Shown here piece by piece: positions 1 through 9,797 of a stretch of 64,000 nucleotides of DNA. Every line of letters begins with the position of its first letter. The first letter of the stretch is position 1. Source of the stretch: Corythucha ciliata. Taxonomy: Eukaryota; Arthropoda; Insecta; Hemiptera; Tingidae. Location: assembly GCA_038030265.1 (NCBI GenBank), contig CM075941.1, positions 41,416,164-41,480,163 on the forward strand. The letters are read 5' to 3'. Under the pieces are notes generated by a model that worked only from the letters and a program-made list of their open reading frames with translations, was not told the DNA's origin and did not search any database. A program made the position numbers and the translations under genes.

Positions 1-2
1 CT

Positions 3-209
3 CTGGACTTCTATGCTTGGGGGCATATAAAAACCCTTGTATACGCGACACCCGTACCCGACGAAGAAACTTTGAGGCAGAGAATCTCAGATGCTTGTGA
101 TGAAATCCGACACAATCATAATGTCCTTTCAAATGTCCACCAGTCGTTGACCAGGAGAGCAGAGTTATGCATAAGAGTAGGAGGAACGCAGTTCGAATTT
201 CTCCTGTAA
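3..209 (+). pseudogene. C-terminal end of an IS630/Tc1-mariner-like transposase (enters from left edge)
   Basis: An open frame runs from the window edge to a TAA at 207-209 (about 68 residues). The start of the gene lies outside the window. The sequence carries the C-terminal pattern common to arthropod DDE transposases of this kind: an LDFYAWGHIK stretch after the catalytic region, then a VY..PV.DEETL helix, R-I-S-D-AC-DEI, and a final CIRVGGTQFEFLL. No catalytic residue is in view. It is followed at about 215-838 by a long terminal arm ending ACACCCTGTATATA, so it is probably the coding end of the element whose non-autonomous foldback relatives lie at 841-2276 and 40,304-41,802. Family-level identification rests on pattern recognition; activity cannot be judged. 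Confidence 0.6.
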
Positions 210-214
210 ATAGG

Positions 215-838
215 AACACTTAAATCAAAAAAATTTTTTTTTCGAATTCTTTAATTAGTGAAGAATGGATGGCAAACATTCATCATGTTTTTTCTCGAGT
301 TATTCGTGAAGAAAGACTGTTTGAGTTATGAGCACTAAAACGGATTTTTCAGCAATCATTTTGGAATAATCGAAAAAATATCCGAGATGGAAGGTGATAT
401 CAGAATACCATAATGATGCTGACATCATGCGCCAATAAAACTTTTCTGAAAAAAGGTCATCTTGGAAACAACTTGTTGCTGAGAAAATCGACTTCAAAAC
501 CTAGTCAGCATTGGTAACATTAAAAGCAATTTAAAGTTTGACTCTGATTTTATCAGCAGGAGTAGGCGACATCGAAGCAAATAAACACTGAACGGCGTCG
601 AAAAAAGTCTGGCCTTTCCAACGGTGTCATCAGATTTGACGTGGCTCATCTGGTTGCTAAGGTACGGATGATTTTCTTCAAGAAAACAAGGTCATTTTTA
701 AAACTACTAAATTCGTGAATATCTCGGAAACTATTAGGAATCGGACTAGGGTCAATATGACTTTTTTTGACGCATTTGTGACCCAGAATCACCATCCTAA
801 ATATTGACATCCATTTCAAAAACACCCTGTATATATAG
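215..838. mobile_element. Right terminal arm of the mariner-like element
   Basis: This arm is a diverged copy of the right arm of the neighbouring foldback element. Shared blocks occur in the same order: ACTTTTCTGAAAAAA, CTTTCCAACGGTGTC/CTTTCCAATGGTACC, GAATATCTCGGAAA, and the terminal ACACCCTGTATATA. It lies directly after the transposase stop codon, as the 3' terminal repeat of an autonomous copy would. Confidence 0.6.
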
Positions 839-840
839 AT

Positions 841-2276
841 ATACAGGGTGTTCAGAAAATAGAGGGCAATATTTCGCCCGGTGATTCTGCACCTCAAATG
901 GGTTAAAACGACCTCTAATGACCATAGTCCGATTCTCATTATTTTCCGAGATATTCAGGATTTAAGAACGTTTTGATTTGGCCTTGTTTTTTTTTTTTTT
1001 TTTTTTGGAAAAAAAAGTGGCCGTTGCGTAGTAACCGGAGGCTCCAAGGTCAATTCTGACGGTACCATTGGAAAGAGCGGAATTTTTTCTATTAGAATTT
1101 AGGCTTTCCATTCCATTTTGCTTCATACGTGCTCAGATATCCTGCAACAAAGTCAAACTTGTTCAAAATTCAACCCACGTTCACGACCCTTTCAAGCTAG
1201 ATTGCTCCTCAAGAGGTGCTTTCGGAGATGACATTTTTTCAGAAAAGTTTGGGCATATAGTATCACTTTGAAAATTGTATTTTTAGATCGCCTTCTTATA
1301 AGGACTTTTTTCTAGAAATTTCATATTCGTACTCAAAAAACACGAGACACCTATTCATTTCTGACGTAGTTTTCTTGACACAAATCTCTAAATTGGTGAC
1401 AGAGAAATGGAGAAAATAGTAATAATAATAATGAAATAAGTAAGTAAAAAAGGAAAATAAGCAAGAAATCAAATGATTTCAAAGATATTTTTCTTTGAAA
1501 TTATTGCTATTTATTATTACTATTAGTAAGTATATAAGATTTATTTATTATTTTTAAATAACTTTATTATAGTTTTTTATTTAATTTTGATTATAATTAT
1601 TAAAAATGAATAATAATAATTAAAAATATGAACAATTTCTCCTTTCTTTCTTTTGTATATTTTTCCCTTTTTTCTTTATTTTATTTTTTTTTGTGTGTGT
1701 GCATTACTGTCTTTTTGCCCTTTTTCCATTTTTCCGTCACCAATTTTTGAGATTTATGTCAAGAAAACTACGTCAGAACTGAATAGGTGTCTCGTGTTTT
1801 TCAAGTACGAATATGAAATTTCTAGAAAAAAGTCCCTATAAGAAGGCGGTCTAAAAATACAATTTTCATGGTGATACTATGCGCTAACTTTTCTGAAAAA
1901 ATGTCATCTCCGAAACAATTTGAAGCAATCCAGCTTCAAAGTGTCGTGAACATGGGTTGAATTTTGAACAAGTTTGATTTTGTTTCAGGATATCTGAGCA
2001 CGTATCGAGCAAAATGGAATGGAATGCCTAAATTCTAATAGAAAAAAGTCCGCTCTTTCCAATGGTACCTTCAGATTTGACCTTAGAGCCTCCGGTTACT
2101 ATGCAACGGCCGCTTTTCCAAAAAAAAACAAGGCAAAATCAAAAAGTTCTTAAATCCTGAATATCTCGGAAAATAATGAGAATCGGACTGTGGTCAATAG
2201 GGGTCGTTTTAACCCATTTGAGGTGCAGAATCACCGGGCGAAATATTGCCGTCTATTTTCTGAACACCCTGTATAT
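841..2276. mobile_element. Foldback element 1, about 500-bp inverted arms
   Basis: The left arm (from 843, ACAGGGTGTTCAGAAAATAG) is repeated inverted at the right end (to about 2276). The arms match for roughly 500 bp, around an AT-rich core at about 1380-1760. No coding capacity is visible. It abuts the terminal arm of the preceding element head to head, separated only by TATA-rich sequence at 831-842. Its ends match those of the element at 40.3-41.8 kb. Probably a non-autonomous derivative of the mariner-like family. Confidence 0.8.
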
Positions 2277-2398
2277 ATGAATCCTGGAGACCACTGAATT
2301 CGTGTTCTAGAGGTTCTGAAACGTGAAAAAAACATGACATGACCCATGTTTGCCACCATCACGACGAGACCAATAGTGCATTTTCAGAATGAAATGCA

Positions 2399-2703
2399 CT
2401 AATACGCACATGTTTCCAAAAGTAAACAATGTGCGAGTGATATGCAACACTCCTCACGAGCAGATAGGATAGAGTCCAAGCTGTTTCCGGAATGTGGAGA
2501 ATTTTTTTTTTCACCACCTAAAGCTTTTGTGAAAATGTCCGCCGTCGTGTCTTCCGTTGGACTATAATCGATTTCGACCTCATTCGTTTCCACAACTTCG
2601 CGGACAAAGTGTGCTTTGATGGCGATGTGCTTCGATTTCGAATTCACATTGCGAGAGATAGCTAACCGAAAAAGCTGCCTGGCGGAGTAGCGGCCGCGAG
2701 GTA
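2399..2703 (-). pseudogene. Copia-2: RNase H C-terminus and 3' LTR start
   Basis: The minus strand encodes the end of a Copia polyprotein. SKHIAIKAHFVRE matches the RNase H C-terminal SKHIDI-type motif, followed by a TADIFTKAL-type tail. The upstream NYLAAATPP block continues the reverse transcriptase segment that stops at 7095, so this is the far side of the Copia-1 insertion. About 100 residues between that block and the RNase H tail are missing, with stop codons at the junction. A TGTTG at 2449-2445 (minus), after a GAGGAG purine stretch, probably marks the start of the 3' LTR; its far end is not defined. Confidence 0.75.
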
Positions 2704-2708
2704 GTTGA
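2704..2708. other. Target-site duplication GTTGA, left copy
   Basis: GTTGA immediately precedes the TGTTGG start of the Copia-1 LTR. The same five bases follow CCAACA at 7090-7094. A 5-bp duplication is usual for Copia integration. Confidence 0.8.
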
Positions 2709-2830
2709 TGTTGGACTGGGTAATTTTGTACACAGCCTCTAACATATGGATCATATTTTATTCAAGTTTATTGTTGTCCTAATAAAAAAAGTGTTTTCTG
2801 ATTCATTCGTTCACGACTCTGCTACCAACA
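2709..2830 (+). repeat. Copia-1 5' LTR
   Basis: The LTR begins TGTTGG and ends CCAACA, a short inverted terminus typical of Copia LTRs. At 122 bp it is short for the group. Its last 15 bases (ACTCTGCTACCAACA) recur at 7075-7089 as the only trace of the 3' LTR. Confidence 0.8.
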
Positions 2831-2849
2831 GGTTATGGCGCCCATGTCC
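2831..2849 (+). promoter_or_regulatory. Copia primer-binding site (initiator tRNA-Met fragment type)
   Basis: GGTTATGGCGCCCATGTCC starts at the LTR boundary. It resembles the site downstream of the Drosophila copia LTR, where an internal fragment of initiator tRNA-Met primes reverse transcription. The resemblance is recalled, not computed. Confidence 0.6.
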
Positions 2850-2992
2850 AATTAAAAGCGTGATTGTGAACGATTACAGATAACAAGTGATTACAGCGAT
2901 TACAGCTAAGTGGCAGTTCAAACAAGCTAAGACGGAAAACGAATACTGAGACGCAAAAGAGAGTTAAAAAGTAAAACGAAAGATCGCAGAAA

Positions 2993-3835
2993 TGGGTGAG
3001 TTCGAGGTCGTCGTAAATAATATTGAAATACTGACCGATTCGGCATCGTTTCCTCTTTGGAAATTCGAAATTAACATAATATTAGAGCCGAAGGGTTTAA
3101 TTAATATCGTCGAGGGGGACCGAAAACTTACAGGAAGATGCAAGTGACCAAACAATAGCCAAAGCTCGGCAAATTATTGTCAGCTCTCTACATAAAAAAC
3201 ATCGTTCACACATTCTTTCATGTACGACGTCGTCGGAAATGTACAAAAAGCTCTGTACTATTTTCGAAAGAGACTCGGAGCATCAAAGAGCGTCGACGTA
3301 CGAAAAATTCTTCTCGTACAAATTTGATAGCAGCAAGGACATGGCTACAAATTTGAGCTCTTTGGAAAATGTACGTTTTCAACTTAATTCTCTCTCCAGA
3401 GACAAAATCGATGATGAAATGTTGATGCCAAAAATAATTTCGTGTCTCCCGTCGAATTATGACTCATTTATTACTTCCTGGAACTCGACGACGAAAATTG
3501 AAAAGACCTTCACTAACATGACGTCCCGACTTCTGAGCGAAGAAACTAGGAAAACTGACGCCAATTCCTCAAGCTCCATAGCTTTTTACTCGAAAGAAAA
3601 ACGAAATTTTCGACCACGTAATGATTTTGATAACACCAAAAAGCGTCAAAATGACTATTTTCGTAAAAACGACGGCAAATCTCAGTTTCGATGCAAAATA
3701 TGCAAAAAGAATAACCACGAGCCAAAAGACTGTTATTTCTGTAACAAAAACGATGGTAGAAACCAGGCAGCATTTTTCACCGAGAGTCAATCAACCAGTA
3801 AAACCGGTGAATCTACATGGATCGTGTGCTCATGA
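2993..3835 (+). pseudogene. Copia-1 gag with CCHC zinc knuckle, frameshifted
   Basis: Translation from ATG 2993 gives a Copia-type gag N-terminus (a SFPLWKFEI segment, like the family's Y..WK..M motif). It stops at about 3137 unless the frame shifts by one near 3131, after which it reads on to 3835. Near the end is a zinc knuckle with the spacing C-x2-C-x4-H-x4-C (CKIC...H...C, about 3692-3733). The conserved block before the aspartic protease (ESTWIV) is followed at once by a stop. The DSG active-site segment is absent, as if a dozen or so bases were deleted. Gag packages element RNA into particles; this copy cannot make an intact product. Confidence 0.8.
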
Positions 3836-3874
3836 CGAACAATACCAAAGAATTAAAACAACAGCGTCCCACTA

Positions 3875-4608
3875 AAGGCGGCTACACACTATCGTGTTAT
3901 GTCATAACACGAAACATAAAAAAAAATGTTTCGGCTTGTTTCGCCGTATGTGTTTCGAGTTGTGAGCCTACAACGTAGCAGCCTGTACACACTAAGGGAT
4001 TGTTACCCCGAAACATTTCAACTGCGGATACTAAAATGTGTCTTGCGAAACAGACATTAAGCACTCAGAAGCCTTCGCGATGTCAAACGATGATGTGCTA
4101 GAAGCTACCGTGGCATACATAGTCGCGAACCGGGCGTTTGTTGCACAAAAAAAGCTTTAAGAGTGAAAAATAAACGGCGATGGTGGAATCTCTCAATTCA
4201 CTTTAAGCGATAACTAGAATCACAAATTCTCTTCAATTTTTGCAGGAGTGGCGGCACGGATTTAATGTTAAGTCTCTTGAAGGAGCTTTCAGGTCTATTT
4301 GAAAACTTCTGCAGGTAGTGTACTAGTACGTAGTACTAGTATTAGTAAGTAGTATACTAAATCTTTCGTTGTTTCGGCGAAAGTGTGTGCGAGCATTTGT
4401 ACTTGTTTCTGTTTCGGTGTTATGGCGAAACAAAACCCTTTGATGTGTCTGAAAAACCAAGTTTTTTCGGATACACTCGTAACACGAGACAGAACAGTTT
4501 TTCATGCCGTAACACGAAACAAGCATCCGTCCACACTTGCGGCATGTTTCGCCGAATACGGTTGTCTCGTGTTTCGTGTTATGACATAACACGATAGTGT
4601 GTTGCCGC
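3875..4608. mobile_element. PIF/Harbinger-like derivative inserted in Copia-1
   Basis: Long terminal inverted repeats (AGGCGGCTACACACTATCG at the left; the complement CGATAGTGTGTTGCCGCCT at the right) include a CGTGTTATG...CATAACACG palindrome. TAA flanks both ends, the 3-bp target duplication expected of PIF/Harbinger. The interior holds a decayed coding trace: MSNDDVLEATVAYIVA near 4080, then KRRWWNLSIHF near 4170 and LLKELSGLFENFCR near 4270. This is the RRWW / L-EL / F-FF order of Harbinger nucleases. An AG acceptor-like stretch precedes the third block, so it may preserve an intron. Stops make it inactive. Confidence 0.75.
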
Positions 4609-5728
4609 CTTAACACTAAAATAACCGTCGCAAAAGGAAGCAGTTTCGTTCGAGCTGTTAGCATGGGAAAATTCGAATCAACCGACTGTAAACTGAATAA
4701 CGTTCTATTCGTACCAGAACTCCCTGCTAATCTTCCATCGGTGAACGCAATAACCGAAAAAGACGGAAAAGTAGTTTTTCAAAACAATCACGTTGAAATC
4801 TACCAAAAGGATGAACTCGTAATCTCCGGAACGAAAAATGCAAATGGTCTCTTCGAAGTTAACTACCATCTCAATGCGCTAAAGCCTTTATTGCCTCGAG
4901 CACTGACATCGCAGTGGCATGGCATCGAAAACTAGGACACCTCGGTCCGCAATATATCAAAAACTCGTGAATTTGTCTAACGGATTAAAACTGACCGACG
5001 CAGACTTCAAATCACACTCCTCAACTGAACTCTCACGCCGAAAGACTAGGAAGGACTTTAATGGACAAGACCAGAGCTATTCTCTTTGATTCTGGTCTGG
5101 AAAAGGAAATGTGAGGTGAATGTCTTCTCACAGCCACTTACCTTCTGAACCGAAGTCCGTCAAAAGCAGTAAATTCAACACCTGCTGAATTATGGTTCGG
5201 TAAAAAGCCTGATTTGTCTCATCTAACAAGTCTTTGGGTCAGCCGCGTACTCAAAAATAATGACTCATACTGGGGTACTTGATCCCAAGGTCTTCGTAGG
5301 TTATACACCTAACGCTTACAGACTCTGGGATACTGAAAGACGAAAAATTGTCGTATCTAGAGACGTCTACTTTAACACTCATGACGAAAAGCATCGTGCG
5401 AGTCTATCTCTAATTGTCAACCTTGATTTTGATTTGAGTGATGCCGCTGAAACTCCCACAAACGAGACCGACAACGAAAACTCATTAACAACTGGCGATG
5501 ACGACATTTAAGATAATACCAATCTTCTAGAAGAACCAATCGCAGACATACCTAATGACGACGAAGAAATAATTACAGCGGAAGAAACAAACAACGAAAC
5601 TCCAAACACCACAAAGCAAGAATATTTAAGAAGATCAACAAGAACTAAAAATTTACCCCAAAAGTTAAATGACTATCACCCCAATTTAGACTCACTGGAA
5701 ACCCTAGAAGAAACCGCATTGTTGTCAT
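4609..5728 (+). pseudogene. Copia-1 gag-pre-integrase, integrase remnant and linker
   Basis: After the Harbinger-like insertion the polyprotein resumes. It has the VLFVPELPANLPSVNA segment of the gag-pre-integrase domain (4597-4935 frame), then the W-H-x-x-LGH histidine motif near 4915, in a shifted frame. The integrase catalytic core is mostly missing. Its C-terminal part returns near 5040-5200 (HAERLGRTLMDKTRAIL, then NRSP.KAV..TPAELWFGKKP). The frame at 5260-5511 continues with VFVGYTPNAYRLWD and the acidic linker. Integrase would insert element cDNA; this copy is broken by at least one frameshift and several stops. Confidence 0.8.
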
Positions 5729-5732
5729 TTAA

Positions 5733-6434
5733 GGCCCGGTGCACACTTGCGTTTTTTTAAGCCGCGGCAGTGGTTAATTTGCGGCACATTTTGCCTAGCA
5801 ACATCAATACAGAGCATTGAAAAATGCAACAGAGGCCTCTTTTAACACACGAAGTGTGAAGCTCTGATGAAGCTTTGTACCTTTTAAACTACTTTTGACC
5901 CGAACAAAGTTCCTAATCACTTACTAATTGACAATATTATAAGGACTAATATATCCCAAGATATATAACTTTGGCTATACCAACGCCAATTCATTTATAA
6001 AAAGTGTAAAGAGCTTCAATCGAGTGGATATACATTTTGAAATTCGAGTTCCCTCCAACTACTTATTTGAAAGCGGAGCCGCGACTATAGTTAACTATAG
6101 TCGGATCGGTGAAAGAATGTGCATGAAATTACCCTCTCTCTTTTCCCTAAACCCACATGACTTACCGCTACCACGCCATCACCTGAGAGGAGCCTCTCCT
6201 ATTTTATCGGTAAAACTCTCGGTTATTGGTTGCAGTTGTTTGATAAAAGTGGAGAAGTAGAGAACCACGTTAAGAGAGGAAAAATCGGGCTTATGGCCTC
6301 CCACCACTCATGCACATTCTTTCGCTGATCCGAGTATAGAAAAAACCGCATAAGCGCATTGCTTCATAGCAACTAATGTATTTTAAAACAATACAGACGC
6401 GGCAGCTTGGAAAAACACAAGTGTGCACTGGGCC
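5733..6434. mobile_element. TTAA-flanked MITE inserted in Copia-1
   Basis: Termini are GGCCCGGTGCACACTTG and, inverted, GGCCCAGTGCACACTTG. TTAA sits at both borders (5729-5732 and 6435-6438), the target duplication of piggyBac-like elements. Removing the element brings the Copia-1 linker (ALLSFK) next to the reverse transcriptase start (DALKSNE). No transposase is encoded. Another MITE lies inside. Confidence 0.75.
6095..6339. mobile_element. MITE nested inside the TTAA MITE
   Basis: Inverted ends of about 32 bp (CTATAGTCGGATCGGTGAAA; the other end in complement CTATACTCGGATCAGCGAAA, both continuing to GAATGTGCATGA) enclose 245 bp without coding capacity. It is the innermost of four nesting levels. 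The target duplication is not clear. Confidence 0.7.
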
Positions 6435-6438
6435 TTAA

Positions 6439-7107
6439 GATGCTCTCAAAAGCAATGAAAATATTCAATGGCGCCAAGCAATAGAAGAAGAAAAGAAATC
6501 ATTGGCAAAAAACAACACATGGGCCCTAGTCAATCGAGAAGAAGCTGGGAATCAAAAAATATTGTCAAACAGATGGGTATTTCGCGTAAAAGACTATGGC
6601 AGATACAAAGCCCGCCTCGTCGCAAGGGGGTGTGAGCAAAAACTCGGTCACAACGACGAAACGTTCAGTCCAGTTGTCAGTAGTGGTGCTTTGCGACTGA
6701 TGCATGCTTTGATTGCTCAGAAAAATTATCACATGGCGAAATTCGATGCGCGATCAGCTTTTCTTTACGGAATATTAGAAAAACCTGTGTACATGGAGAT
6801 AACTGAAGGTTGGAAACAAATTAAAAACAAAGTATGTAAACCACAAAAGACTCTCTACGGCCTTCGAGAAGCTCCACTCAGGTGGAACAAGCGATTTACC
6901 GAATTTCTTTTTAAAAGTGGGCTGAAGGCTTTACTGCATGAGCCGTGCATTTTTAAAGACGAGGACTCAACGTTATTCCTTGCGATTCACGTCGAAGATG
7001 GAATTCTGGCCTCCGATGATGAAAACAAGATTTCAAAATTACTCTTTCAGCTCACACAAGAATTTGAAATGAGTACTCTGCTACCAACAGTTGAGAGAGC
7101 CAATTAA
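6439..7107 (+). pseudogene. Copia-1 reverse transcriptase, truncated
   Basis: The frame matches the Copia-type reverse transcriptase (RVT_2): W-x-L-V near the start, KARLVARG, ETFSPVVSSGALRLMHALIA, FDARSAFLYG (first catalytic Asp present), KTLYGLREAPLRWN, and then VEDG where active enzymes have VDD, so the catalytic pair is altered. It ends abruptly in LTR sequence at 7075. The rest of the enzyme and all of RNase H are deleted. Confidence 0.85.
7090..7094. other. Target-site duplication GTTGA, right copy
   Basis: Pairs with 2704-2708 and directly follows the CCAACA end of the 3' LTR scrap. Confidence 0.8.
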
Positions 7108-8174
7108 ACTTTGATAGGGCACGTCTATGGGTTGAGATTCTGATTTTTTAAGTTTTAATTGAGTCTCCATCGGCGTCTTTGCGGCTTTCGAATTTTCCAT
7201 ATTGATTTTTTTCAACAGTTTGTCGATGTTAGCAGTTTGGACCATCGAAATTGAGCCATATTTTGAACGTGAAAACTCAATTCAATGAAGACATCAATTC
7301 GTCGGCGTAAACGGCTAGAAGAATCTTTTCTCCTTTATTTTTTGACACGTAGAGGCAAGGGTCAGCATATTATTGTTGAAACCCGATTTCATTTAGTCTC
7401 GGGGTCGAGTTTTTTGTACCATTTTCGCCCAGCTTGTTTTAGTCCATAGATCGCCTTTTTTAAGTAGCAGATCCTCCTCCTTTCATAAGGTCATCCAACA
7501 TTTGTTTAGTTTTTGTTAAGATGGTCGAATCATCGTTTTGACTTTCCTCGATGAGAATTTCCAGGAGAATTTTTTGTAATTCCGCTGGCTTCTCCATGTA
7601 AACTTCTTCATCGAGGGTTCCATTGAGGTATGCTGTGGTGACGTCGAGTTGACATAAGTGATAGTTTTGTGCAGCTGCGAGTCCCATGAGTAACCGAAGT
7701 GTTTTTAGTTTGACGACTGGGGAATAGGTCTCGAAGTAGTCGAGTCCGGGGCGTTGTGAAAAACCGCGAGCTACGAGACGGGCTTTTCGTCGGTCCAAAG
7801 AATCATCTGAATTCAGTTTCTCTTTCAGCAGCATCCGATTGCTGACGGTTGATCTGTTGGCTGGTAGCTTGGTAATCTCCCATGTGGCATTTTTAATGTG
7901 GGCTCGTATTTTACTTTTAATGGCGTCGGCCCACAATTCTTTGTTTTGTTCGGCTTCAAGGCACATTATTTCGTCGCAGAAGTTTGACATTTCGTAGTCG
8001 GTCGCCCAGTTTGGAAGTCGAAGAAGTCGCCCAGATCGACTTCGGGGAACAGTATTTTCGTCAACATCGAGGTTGTCCGCGGACGAGTGTTCTTCGACCG
8101 TTTCTGGAACTTCGAGATCAGCAGGCTCGTCGCGATTTATGTTTTCAAAATTTTCATTTGTGGCTGGTTCAGCT

Positions 8175-8423
8175 AAGGCACTATAAAACACGAGTACTGC
8201 AACACGCAAATCGGCGCCATACTTGGTTCCTCATATGATTATAATTATCACCTGATCTCATTGACTAGTAGTATATTTTTATTTATTTCCACCGGGTTCC
8301 GCGTTTGTTTGCTGTTACGATTACAATGTTTTCATTCATGATATTTTGTTTACCCTAACGACTGAGGGACCAAATATGGCGCTGAAATCCGTGTTGCAGT
8401 ACCTGTGTTTTAAAGGTTCTCTA
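8175..8423. mobile_element. hAT-like MITE, copy 1
   Basis: 249 bp with inverted ends of about 50 bp (AAAACACGAGTACTGCAACA against the complement AAAACACAGGTACTGCAACA, then GGCGCCATA/AGCGCCATA). It is flanked by an exact 8-bp duplication, GTTCAGCT (8167-8174 and 8424-8431). An 8-bp duplication is typical of hAT elements. It interrupts the Copia-2 linker. Confidence 0.85.
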
Positions 8424-8535
8424 GTTCAGCTTGGTAGTTGTCCAGTTGTGATTCATTTTCAATCTGTAGTTGTGGTGAGTTTACTTGCTTCGGAGGAATG
8501 AAGCATTCTACAGATGATTTTTGTTGAGTTCTTGA

Positions 8536-8813
8536 CAAGGTGACTAAATTTTCTATAGGTGCCGCAGATCACTGTCCTTCACCTACGTCACGAGCAGTCC
8601 CAACCGCCATTGCGCTAGACCCAGTATATTATTAATTGTTATTGGGCTGTGATTTTTGAGAATTCATAATCTTCAATTTCAAAATTAACTTGCTCTGCTG
8701 TTCTGAGGTGAGCAATCGGGAGCAAAGGACTGCTGGTGACGTCAGTCTCCACCCCTCCCGTCCGATGGGCAGAGGGAAATCTGCGGCACCTATAGTAAAG
8801 TTTAGTCACCTTG
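8536..8813. mobile_element. MITE with 9-bp target duplication (MULE-like)
   Basis: Inverted ends CAAGGTGACTAAA...CTATAGGTGCCGCAGAT surround 278 bp. AGTTCTTGA flanks both sides (8527-8535 and 8814-8822). The 9-bp duplication fits Mutator-like elements. It interrupts Copia-2, whose frame resumes on either side. Confidence 0.75.
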
Positions 8814-8924
8814 AGTTCTTGACGAGTTCATAAGATTTTCAAACTTCGGGAAATTTGGATCGGTTCGACTGGTGTAAAAGGGTGAGATATCACCGAAGAC
8901 TTTTACGTCACGAGAGATGACTAT

Positions 8925-9740
8925 TTTATTTACATGAGGGACCTAAATTCTATATGCCATTTCTTGGGCGTGAATATAGTCAGTGTGATATTTTGTGGGC
9001 AAGAATCATCAGTTTTACCATTTTTAGGGTTCAAATTTAGGGGTACCATTTTTAGGCGTGTCAAGGTCGGTTTAGCCATTCTTGGTGAGCAAATGGTCGA
9101 TTTTGCAAGTCACGGGAAAGGAATCATCTGTTTAGGCTTTTCCTAGACACGAATAGTCAGTTTAGCCATTTTTAGGGCGCAAGTAGTCGGTCAAGTCAAG
9201 GCGAGTATTATCAGTTTGATCATTTATGGCACGTGGAGGTAAGGCACTATAAAACACGAGTACTGCAACACGCAAATCGGCGCCATACTTGGTCCCTTAT
9301 ATGATTATAATTATCACCTGATCTCATTGACAAGTAGGTTATTTTTATTTATTTCGACCGCGTTCCGCGTTTGTTTGCTGTTACGATGACAATTTTTTCA
9401 TTCATGATATTTTGTTGCCCTAACGACTGAGGGACCAAATATGGCGCTAAAATCCGTGTTGCAGTACCTGTGTTTAAAAGGTTCTCTAGTGGGGGTGGAT
9501 CATGACATTTTAGGAATTCTGAAGTCCGCACGAATCGTTGGTTTAGCCAATTAATGCGTGTGCAGTCAGTTTCGTTATTTTTAATAAGGCACAAAAATAG
9601 CTTCAGTTTAGCTATTTTAAACACGCGAATCGTCAGTTTTGCGATTTTGTCGTGCTATTATAGTCAGCCTAGCCTGTGTGGGCTTGGCTAATTTAGCTAT
9701 ATTTTAAGGCAGCGAATGGCTGTCAAGGCATTTTTAGTAG
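8925..9740. repeat. Degenerate tandem array, GTCAGTTTAGCCATTTTTAG family (with nested MITE)
   Basis: Irregular repeats of about 30-40 bp share a core like GCGAATAGTCAGTTTAGCC and ATTTTTAGG. The same family recurs at 50.7-51.6 and 60.4-61.3 kb. Units are strongly diverged. The array is interrupted by the hAT-like MITE at 9241-9488. Its right end (CACAATTTTCTCAAGCC, then CTGAGTCCGCGTCTGGCT, 9750-9797) resembles the right end of the 61.3-kb array. Confidence 0.7.
9241..9488. mobile_element. hAT-like MITE, copy 2
   Basis: About 95% alike by eye to copy 1 at 8175-8423. It has its own near-matching 8-bp flanks (GTGGAGGT at 9233-9240, GTGGGGGT at 9489-9496), so it is an independent insertion. Confidence 0.85.
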
Positions 9741-9797
9741 ATCGAAGGACACAATTTTCTCAAGCCCCTTCCGTCAGCAAAGCCTGAGTCCGCGTCT

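Larger units (their letters stand above)
2709..7089 (+). mobile_element. Copia-1 LTR retrotransposon, defective, inserted in Copia-2
   Basis: The element runs from the 5' LTR (2709-2830) through gag, gag-pre-integrase, an integrase fragment and reverse transcriptase, to a 15-bp scrap of the 3' LTR (7075-7089). It is flanked by GTTGA on both sides. Removing it restores a continuous Copia-2 reading across GSL|NYL on the other strand. The copy is dead. There is a frameshift in gag near 3131, the protease active site is lost near 3830, most of the integrase core is deleted (about 4980-5040), and the 3' end from the middle of the reverse transcriptase to the LTR is gone. Two further insertions lie inside it, at 3875-4608 and 5733-6434. 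Confidence 0.9.
7095..8922 (-). pseudogene. Copia-2 linker and reverse transcriptase, interrupted and frameshifted
   Basis: Reading the minus strand downward from 8922, a VISRDVK block of the integrase tail comes first and an acidic linker follows. The linker is split by MITEs at 8536-8813 and 8175-8423 but continuous when they are removed. The reverse transcriptase (about 8000-7460) has KARLVARGFSQRPGLDY, ETYSPVVKLKTLRLLMGLAA and QLDVTTAYLNGTLDEEVYM. Below 7460 it is frameshifted: AIYGLKQAGRKWY, VYADEL for the catalytic loop, and KAAKTPME. It ends at IGSL, where Copia-1 was inserted. The residues near 8180-8209 that look like an N-terminus come from the MITE. This family is distinct from Copia-1. 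Confidence 0.85.
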
